26,337 nucleotides of DNA from an uncultured Collinsella sp. (GTDB lineage: Bacteria > Actinomycetota > Coriobacteriia > Coriobacteriales > Coriobacteriaceae): the NCBI GenBank assembly GCA_902496845.1, contig CABVCJ010000027.1, forward strand, positions 1 to 26,337, written 5' to 3'. A program made the position numbers and the translations under genes. A model generated the notes under the pieces. It saw only the letters and a program-made list of their open reading frames with translations, did no database searches and was not told the DNA's origin. Of the stretch, positions 21,479 to 26,337 are shown piece after piece (positions within the stretch are counted from its first letter, which is position 1; every line of letters starts with the position of its first letter).

Positions 21479-23089
21479 ATGATGCAAAAGATACAACGTT
21501 TCGGCGGTGCAATGTACACGCCTGCAATTCTTTTCGCATTTTCCGGAATTGTCGTCGGCCTGGGTACGTTGTTTACCACCGAGGCGATCTTTGGCGAGAT
21601 GGCCACAGCGGGTCATCTTTGGTTTGATTGCTGGAATGTGCTGCTCCAGGGTGGTTGGACGCTCTTTAACCAGATGCCGTTGCTGTTTTGCGTAGCGTTG
21701 CCAATCTCGCTCGCGAACAAGCAGAACGCTCGCTGCTGCATGGAGGCTTTGGCCATCTACCTTACCTTCAACTACTTTGTAAGCACAATCTTGGGGCAGT
21801 GGGGCCCTGTCTTTGGGGTCGACTACTCTGTCGAGGCGGGCAGCGGTACTGGTCTTGCCACTATCGCAAGCATCAAAACGCTTGATATGGGCATCATGGG
21901 CGCGCTTATCATTTCTGGTATCGCCACGATGCTGCATAACAAGTTCTTCGACACCGAACTTCCTGAGTGGCTGGGCGTGTTCTCGGGCTCCGTGTTCATC
22001 TATATGATCGGTTTCTTCGTTATGGTTCCGGTCGCTCTTATCGCCTGCCTGGTGTGGCCGCATGTTCAGGCTGCTATCGCCGCCTTCCAGGGATTCATCC
22101 TTTCCGCTGGTACGTTCGGCGTTGGCGTCTTTGCTTTCTTCGAGCGCGTGCTGATTCCTACAGGCCTGCACCACTTTATCTATACGCCGTTCTATTACGA
22201 CAACGCGGCGGTCAACGGCGGCATCTTTGCTGCTTGGGCCAACATCCTGCCCCAACTGGCTGCCGATCCGAGCGTTGCTCTTAAGGATGCCGCACCCTGG
22301 GCTGCCTATACCTGCCCTGGTTGGACTAAAGTCTTCGGCTCGCTTGGCGTCGCCATTGCGTTTTATATGACCGCCAAACCCGAGCGCAAGCAGCGCGTCA
22401 AGGCTCTGCTGATCCCGGTCACCCTTACCGCTATGCTTTGCGGTATTACCGAGCCGCTTGACTTCACCTTCCTGTTCATCGCGCCCGGCCTGTTCGTCGT
22501 CCACTGCGTGCTCGGAGCGCTTGGCTGCATGGCTCAAAACCTCCTTGGCGTCGTGGGCATCTTCGACGGCGGCATCATCTCGATGCTCTCGTGGGACTGG
22601 CTGCCCCTTTGGGCCGCACACGGTCTGCAGTACGCCATCTCCATCCTTGTCGGTCTGTGCTTTACCGCCCTTTGGGTCGTGGTCTTCCGTTTCCTGATCG
22701 TCAAGTTCGACTTTAAGACCCCCGGTCGCGAGGATGACGATGTTGAGGTCGAGCTCAAGTCCAAGGCCGACTACAAGCAAAAGCAGGGCGGTGCTGCTGC
22801 TGGCAAATCGGTCGCCCAGAGTAAAGATGATGAGCGCTTGGTGCTTGCCGAGAACATCCTCGATCTACTTGGTGGCACGGATAACATCATCGATGTAACT
22901 AACTGCGCTACCCGTCTGCGCGTTAACGTCAAGGACAAGAGCGTCGTTGCACCCGAGGCTTCCTTCAAGGCGATCGGTACGCATGGCTTGGTGGTCCAAG
23001 GTCAGTCAATCCAGGTCATTATCGGCCTTGCCGTCCCGCAGGTTCGCGAGAAGTTCGAGAGTCTTCTGAAGTTCGAGAGTCTTCTGTAA
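21479..23089 (+). CDS. Alpha-glucoside-type PTS transporter, EIICB
   Basis: The 536-residue membrane protein fits the MalX/GlvC branch of the glucose PTS family. Its EIIC domain begins IQRFGGAMYTPAILFAFSGIVVGLG, has about ten hydrophobic segments and the substrate-site motif GITEP (in CGITEPLDFTFLFIAPG). A charged linker (about 415-460) leads to an EIIB domain with phospho-acceptor Cys476 in DVTNCATRLRV. There is no EIIA domain, so an EIIA-Glc from elsewhere is needed. The start is 21479 (ATGATG), with AGAGGGGG ten bases upstream; the in-frame ATG at 21338 overlaps the promoter. An 18-base tandem duplication at the 3' end (23051-23086) doubles the last six residues (KFESLL). Regulated by O3; the GH4 glucosidase follows. 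Confidence 0.92.
   Translation: MMQKIQRFGGAMYTPAILFAFSGIVVGLGTLFTTEAIFGEMATAGHLWFDCWNVLLQGGWTLFNQMPLLFCVALPISLANKQNARCCMEALAIYLTFNYFVSTILGQWGPVFGVDYSVEAGSGTGLATIASIKTLDMGIMGALIISGIATMLHNKFFDTELPEWLGVFSGSVFIYMIGFFVMVPVALIACLVWPHVQAAIAAFQGFILSAGTFGVGVFAFFERVLIPTGLHHFIYTPFYYDNAAVNGGIFAAWANILPQLAADPSVALKDAAPWAAYTCPGWTKVFGSLGVAIAFYMTAKPERKQRVKALLIPVTLTAMLCGITEPLDFTFLFIAPGLFVVHCVLGALGCMAQNLLGVVGIFDGGIISMLSWDWLPLWAAHGLQYAISILVGLCFTALWVVVFRFLIVKFDFKTPGREDDDVEVELKSKADYKQKQGGAAAGKSVAQSKDDERLVLAENILDLLGGTDNIIDVTNCATRLRVNVKDKSVVAPEASFKAIGTHGLVVQGQSIQVIIGLAVPQVREKFESLLKFESLL
23051..23086 (+). repeat. 18-base tandem duplication at the PTS C-terminus
   Basis: The 18 bases 23051-23068 are repeated exactly at 23069-23086, just before the stop, so the protein ends KFESLLKFESLL. 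Being in frame and terminal it is probably neutral, and it looks recent because the copies are identical. Confidence 0.9.
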
Positions 23090-23107
23090 ACCATCGTCCA
23101 TCGAAAC

Positions 23108-23147
23108 AATCGGCCTTGCGGAGCCGGTATGCACCGCAAGGCCGATT
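23108..23147 (+). other. 14-bp perfect hairpin between the PTS and glucosidase genes
   Basis: AATCGGCCTTGCGG (23108-23121) pairs perfectly with 23134-23147. It is followed by CTAGAGATAAAAAA, not a T-run, so readthrough into the glucosidase is likely. It may stabilise the upstream mRNA end or mark a processing site that sets different levels of the two proteins. Confidence 0.6.
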
Positions 23148-23244
23148 CTAGAGATAAAAAACTCCACTTCTAGGTAACAATTCCAAACCGTACAGGCCGC
23201 GTGCGGGGATGGATTGAGCAAGCGGCCAGAATGAGGAGGACATC

Positions 23245-24588
23245 ATGTCCAAGAAAAACTATGCCGTGACCATTGCCGGCGGTGGCTCCACCTTTACCCC
23301 GGGCATCGCCCTGATGCTGCTCGAGGAGCGCGACCGCTTCCCGGTCAACAAGGTGACCTTCTATGACAACAACGCCGAGCGCCAGGAGATCGTTGCCAAG
23401 GCGTGCGAGATCTACTTCCACGAGAACGCTCCCGAGGTTGAGTTCAGCTACACCACCGACCCCGAGACCGCTTTTACCGGCACTGACTTCGTCCTCGCTC
23501 ACATCCGTGTTGGCCTGTACGCCATGCGTGAGCTCGACGAGAAGATTCCTCTCAAGTACGGCTGCGTTGGTCAAGAGACCTGCGGTGCCGGCGGTATCGC
23601 CTACGGCATGCGCTCCATCGGTGGTGTCATCGAGATCCTGGACTACATGGAGAAGTACAGCCCCAACGCCTGGATGCTCAACTACTCCAACCCCGCGGCC
23701 ATCGTCGCCGAGGCCTGCCGCGTGCTGCGCCCCAACAGCCGCATCATCAACATCTGCGACATGCCGATCGACCTCATGGATAAGATGAGCCGTATGTGCG
23801 GCATCAAGGATCGTCGCGAGCTGCAGTATAGCTACTACGGCCTCAACCACTTTGGTTGGTGGAGCAAGATCTACGACAAGGACGGCAACGACCTCATGCC
23901 GCAGATTAAGGAGCACATGGCAAAGAACGGCTACTTGGACGGCATTGAGCACGAGGCCGGTAAGGAGCAGCACGTCGAGGAGAGCTGGATTCACACCTTC
24001 GGCAAGGCCAAGGATGTCTATGCTGTCGATCCCGAGACGATTCCCAACACCTACCTCAAGTACTACCTGTACCCGGACTATGTTGTCGAGACGTCTGACC
24101 CCAACTACACTCGCGCCAATGAGGTTATGGACGGCCGCGAGAAGAAGGTCTTTGGCGCTTGCCGCGACATCATCGCCAAGGGTACTGCCAAGGACGGCGG
24201 CTTTGAGCCCGACGTACACGCCAACTACATCGTCGACCTTGCCTGCGCGCTGGCCGAGAACACGCTCGAGCGCTTCCTGCTGATCGTCCCCAACGATGGT
24301 GCTGTGCCCAACTTCGACCCGACGGCCATGGTCGAGGTGCCTTGCATCGTTGGCTCCAACGGCTTTGAGAAGATCTGCCAGGGCCCGATCCCGCAGTTCC
24401 AGAAGGGCCTGATGGAGCAGCAGGTTTCCGTCGAGAAGCTCGTTGTCCAGGCTTGGGTCGAGGGCAGCTACCAGAAGCTCTGGCAGGCGCTCACACTCTC
24501 CAAGACCATTCCTTCGGCAAGCGTTGCCAAGCAGATCCTGGACGAGCTCATCGAGGCCAACAAGGATTTCTGGCCTGAGCTTAAGTAA
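23245..24588 (+). CDS. GH4 6-phospho-alpha-glucosidase (maltose-6'-phosphate glucosidase type)
   Basis: The 447-residue enzyme belongs to glycoside hydrolase family 4, which cleaves glycosides by NAD- and Mn-dependent oxidation-elimination. The NAD motif is AGGGSTFTPG (11-20). Metal ligands Cys171 and His202, Asn149 and Asp172 sit at the positions known in Bacillus GlvA. The CDMP motif (171-174) marks the 6-phospho-alpha-glucosidases, as opposed to CN(V/I)P in the beta enzymes and CHSV in alpha-galactosidases. It would split the phosphorylated alpha-glucoside delivered by the upstream PTS into glucose-6-phosphate and an aglycone in the cytoplasm. AGGAGG lies five bases before the ATG. Codons are highly biased. 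Confidence 0.94.
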   Translation: MSKKNYAVTIAGGGSTFTPGIALMLLEERDRFPVNKVTFYDNNAERQEIVAKACEIYFHENAPEVEFSYTTDPETAFTGTDFVLAHIRVGLYAMRELDEKIPLKYGCVGQETCGAGGIAYGMRSIGGVIEILDYMEKYSPNAWMLNYSNPAAIVAEACRVLRPNSRIINICDMPIDLMDKMSRMCGIKDRRELQYSYYGLNHFGWWSKIYDKDGNDLMPQIKEHMAKNGYLDGIEHEAGKEQHVEESWIHTFGKAKDVYAVDPETIPNTYLKYYLYPDYVVETSDPNYTRANEVMDGREKKVFGACRDIIAKGTAKDGGFEPDVHANYIVDLACALAENTLERFLLIVPNDGAVPNFDPTAMVEVPCIVGSNGFEKICQGPIPQFQKGLMEQQVSVEKLVVQAWVEGSYQKLWQALTLSKTIPSASVAKQILDELIEANKDFWPELK

Positions 24589-24628
24589 GGACTGCTGTCT
24601 CGAACCCTCACGCATCTCTGCTTCATTT

Positions 24629-24672
24629 GCGCCGCCGTGGTGTCCGGATTCGCCCGGATGCTGCGGCGGCGC
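24629..24672. other. GC-rich hairpin ahead of the ychF promoter
   Basis: GCGCCGCCG (24629-24637) pairs with CGGCGGCGC (24664-24672), with an inner TCCGG/CCGGA stem. It directly abuts the ychF -10 box. There is no T-run on the plus strand, so its value as a terminator for the glucosidase is doubtful, but no other candidate is present in this gap. Confidence 0.5.
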
Positions 24673-24678
24673 TATACT
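24673..24678 (+). promoter_or_regulatory. -10 box of ychF
   Basis: TATACT lies 38 bases before the GTG start; the -35 region (around TTCGCC) is weak and overlaps the hairpin. Confidence 0.45.
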
Positions 24679-24715
24679 TATGAAGTTTGAAGTACCTGTA
24701 CCAAAAGGAGCTGTC

Positions 24716-25792
24716 GTGTCCCTTTCCATCGGTATCGTGGGCCTGCCCAACGTGGGCAAGTCGACGCTGTTCACCGCGCTTACCAAAAAGACCGGCCTTG
24801 CCGCCAACTACCCGTTTGCCACGATCGACCCCAACGTGGGTATCGTCGATGTGCCCGATAGCCGCCTGCAAAAGCTCGCCGACATCGTCAACCCCGGCCG
24901 CATTGTGCCGGCGACGGTCGAGTTTGTCGACATCGCAGGTCTGGTGAAGGGCGCTAACGAGGGCGAGGGCCTGGGCAACCAGTTCTTGGCAAACATCCGC
25001 GAGACCGACGCCATCTGCGAGGTCGTGCGCTACTTTAAGGACCCCAACGTCATGCGCGAGGTGGGCCGCACGGGCGAGTTCGTCGATCCCGCCGGCGATG
25101 CCGACACCATCATGACCGAGCTCATCCTGGCCGACATGGGCACGCTCGAGAAGCAGCTGCCCAAGCTCGAGAAGGAGGCCAAGCGCGACAAGGAGCTCAT
25201 GCCCAAGTTTGAGGTTGCCAAGCGCCTGCTTGCCTGGCTCAACGAGGGCAAACGCGCTGCATCCATGGAGATGACCGACGAGGAGCGTGCCGCCGCCAAG
25301 GGCCTGTTCCTGCTCACCATGAAGCCCATCCTGTATGTGGCCAACGTGGACGAGGATATGCTCAACGACGATCTGGCGCCCATCGATGGCGTCAAGCCGC
25401 TGCCGATCTGCGCCAAGATCGAGGCCGAGCTTTCCGAGCTCGATCCCGAGGACGCCGCCGACTACCTGGAGAGCCTGGGCTTGGAGCAGCCCGGCCTGGA
25501 CGTGCTCGCGCAGGCGGCCTATAAGCTGCTCGGTCTGCAGTCGTTCTTTACGGCCGGCGAGATGGAGGTCAAGGCCTGGACGGTGCGTCAGGGCGCGACC
25601 GCCCCTCAGGCCGCCGGTGTCATCCACACCGACTTTGAGCGTGGCTTTATTAAGGCCGAGGTCATTGGCTACGACGACTACATCGAGCTCGGTGGCGAGC
25701 AGGGCGCCAAGGCCGCCGGCAAGCTGCGTATCGAGGGCAAGGACTATGTCATGGCCGATGGCGATGTCGTGCACTTCCGCTTTAACGTGTAA
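24716..25792 (+). CDS. ychF: YchF/OLA1-type ATPase, starting at GTG
   Basis: The 358-residue protein is the conserved ribosome-associated P-loop ATPase of the Obg-related family. It has the P-loop GLPNVGKST (9-17), DIAGLVKGA (72-80), and NVDE (210-213) in place of the GTPase NKxD, the change linked to ATP preference. A C-terminal TGS-like domain includes ERGFIKAEVIGYDDYIELGGEQGAK and ends DGDVVHFRFNV. The GTG start is chosen because AAAAGGAG lies just upstream and the product then begins MSLSIGIVGLPNVGKST as in homologues. An in-frame ATG at 24680 would lack a ribosome site and add 12 residues. Its role is thought to be in translation and stress response. Confidence 0.95.
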   Translation: MSLSIGIVGLPNVGKSTLFTALTKKTGLAANYPFATIDPNVGIVDVPDSRLQKLADIVNPGRIVPATVEFVDIAGLVKGANEGEGLGNQFLANIRETDAICEVVRYFKDPNVMREVGRTGEFVDPAGDADTIMTELILADMGTLEKQLPKLEKEAKRDKELMPKFEVAKRLLAWLNEGKRAASMEMTDEERAAAKGLFLLTMKPILYVANVDEDMLNDDLAPIDGVKPLPICAKIEAELSELDPEDAADYLESLGLEQPGLDVLAQAAYKLLGLQSFFTAGEMEVKAWTVRQGATAPQAAGVIHTDFERGFIKAEVIGYDDYIELGGEQGAKAAGKLRIEGKDYVMADGDVVHFRFNV

Positions 25793-25803
25793 GGACGACG
25801 CAT

Positions 25804-26187
25804 ATGTTTAAATATGGCAAAAAAGCTGGCTACATGGGTATTGCGCTGCTCGTACTTGCGGTGATTCCGCTGGTGGTCGCAGCGTGTGTTATCCCCAACA
25901 TTGGTTCCGAGGTGGCAACAAAGTTTAATGCCGCCGGCGAGGCGACGCGCTGGGGCAAGAGCTACGAGTTGCTGGCGTTGCCGGTGCTCAACTTGCTGCT
26001 GAGCGTGGCGACGTACTTTACGGCGGGACGCCAGGCAAAGAACAATGATGACTCCGCCGCCATGGCGCGCATCGTGTGCGAGCGCTACCTGCGCAACGGT
26101 TGCATCACGGGTGTGTTCCTCAATGTGATCAACGTCTACTTTATGTATTCGGCGATTACCGGTATGGGCTTTGGCCTGGGCTTTTAG
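25804..26187 (+). CDS. Small DUF1648/SdpI-like membrane protein
   Basis: The 127-residue protein has three predicted membrane segments (about 9-31, 55-73, 98-118). Between the first two it has the loop VATKFNAAGEATRWGKSYE, which matches the P-x-H/K-F-N-x-x-G-x-x-x-R-W-G pattern of DUF1648 domains in SdpI-like proteins. SdpI itself is a toxin-immunity and signalling protein in Bacillus; this short form lacks the remaining membrane segments, so a function should not be carried over. The ribosome site AAGGA overlaps the ychF stop codon and the gap is 11 bases, so it is co-transcribed with ychF. Confidence 0.82.
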   Translation: MFKYGKKAGYMGIALLVLAVIPLVVAACVIPNIGSEVATKFNAAGEATRWGKSYELLALPVLNLLLSVATYFTAGRQAKNNDDSAAMARIVCERYLRNGCITGVFLNVINVYFMYSAITGMGFGLGF

Positions 26188-26235
26188 CTTGCGCCTTTAG
26201 GCAACGAGCCTGCACGCATATTCGATGGCTGCTGT

Positions 26236-26288
26236 GAGGCCGCCGCTCGATCGTGGTTGAAAGACCACATCGGCGGCGGCCTCGTTTT
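26236..26288 (+). terminator. Terminator after the ychF operon
   Basis: GAGGCCGCCGC (26236-26246) pairs with GCGGCGGCCTC (26273-26283), with an inner GTGGT/ACCAC stem, followed by GTTTTC. Confidence 0.8.
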
Positions 26289-26327
26289 CGTATCCGGCAC
26301 CGCGAAGGCAGAGCGCGATACCGGCTT

Positions 26328-26337
26328 CTAAAAGGAG
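26328..26337 (+). promoter_or_regulatory. Probable ribosome site of the next gene
   Basis: The window ends with AAAAGGAG, a strong Shine-Dalgarno sequence of the type used by ychF. A rightward gene probably starts just past the window edge. Confidence 0.45.

Noticed and set aside
21386..22780. 464-codon minus-strand frame across the PTS gene
   Set aside because: Antisense to a conserved EIICB; strongly charged, atypical composition.
23170..24807. 545-codon minus-strand frame across the glucosidase
   Set aside because: Antisense to a well-supported GH4 enzyme and running into the ychF promoter.

Overview
This GC-rich window most likely comes from a gut Coriobacteriia genome, probably Collinsella or a close relative. 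That placement rests on high GC, AGGAGG-type ribosome sites, a type III glutamine synthetase, sugar uptake by PTS with a GH4 glucosidase, and characteristic intergenic palindromes. It is an inference, because no 16S gene or marker search is available. The window looks chromosomal: no integrase, transposase, phage gene or cas gene is visible.

Layout. 45-5746 (minus) is a one-carbon/methionine block: metF, a stand-alone cobalamin-reactivation protein, and a methionine synthase core that lacks its own reactivation domain, followed by a UPF0210 protein. 5747-6175 is a divergent intergenic region with an AT-richer island and several hairpins. 6176-9208 (plus) carries type III glutamine synthetase and a flavodoxin-ferredoxin protein. 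9299-9863 holds tRNA-Glu, a broken copy of its 3' end, and a regular array of inverted repeats. 9864-14206 (minus) encodes two paralogous helical-repeat proteins and a single-chain MurT-GatD fusion, the enzyme that amidates lipid II. 14707-17739 (plus) has an iron alcohol dehydrogenase, a glycerol dehydrogenase, and an internally deleted copy of the latter. 17891-19144 is a protein with up to four [4Fe-4S] clusters and no assigned function.

19276-24588 is a compact sugar regulon. A TreR-like GntR repressor and a zinc polyol-type dehydrogenase run leftward; an alpha-glucoside PTS EIICB and a GH4 6-phospho-alpha-glucosidase run rightward. The divergent promoter region holds three related palindromic operators, one lying inside a well-formed promoter. 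The predicted flow is uptake and phosphorylation of an alpha-glucoside, NAD-dependent hydrolysis to glucose-6-phosphate plus an aglycone, and possibly oxidation of a polyol aglycone by the dehydrogenase. The window ends with ychF, a small DUF1648-like membrane protein, a terminator, and what looks like the ribosome site of the next gene.

The strongest second-look items are the 15-base repeats at exact 40-base intervals in alternating orientation (9666-9800), the MurT-GatD fusion, the sugar regulon with its three operators, and the in-frame collapse of a glycerol dehydrogenase paralogue.
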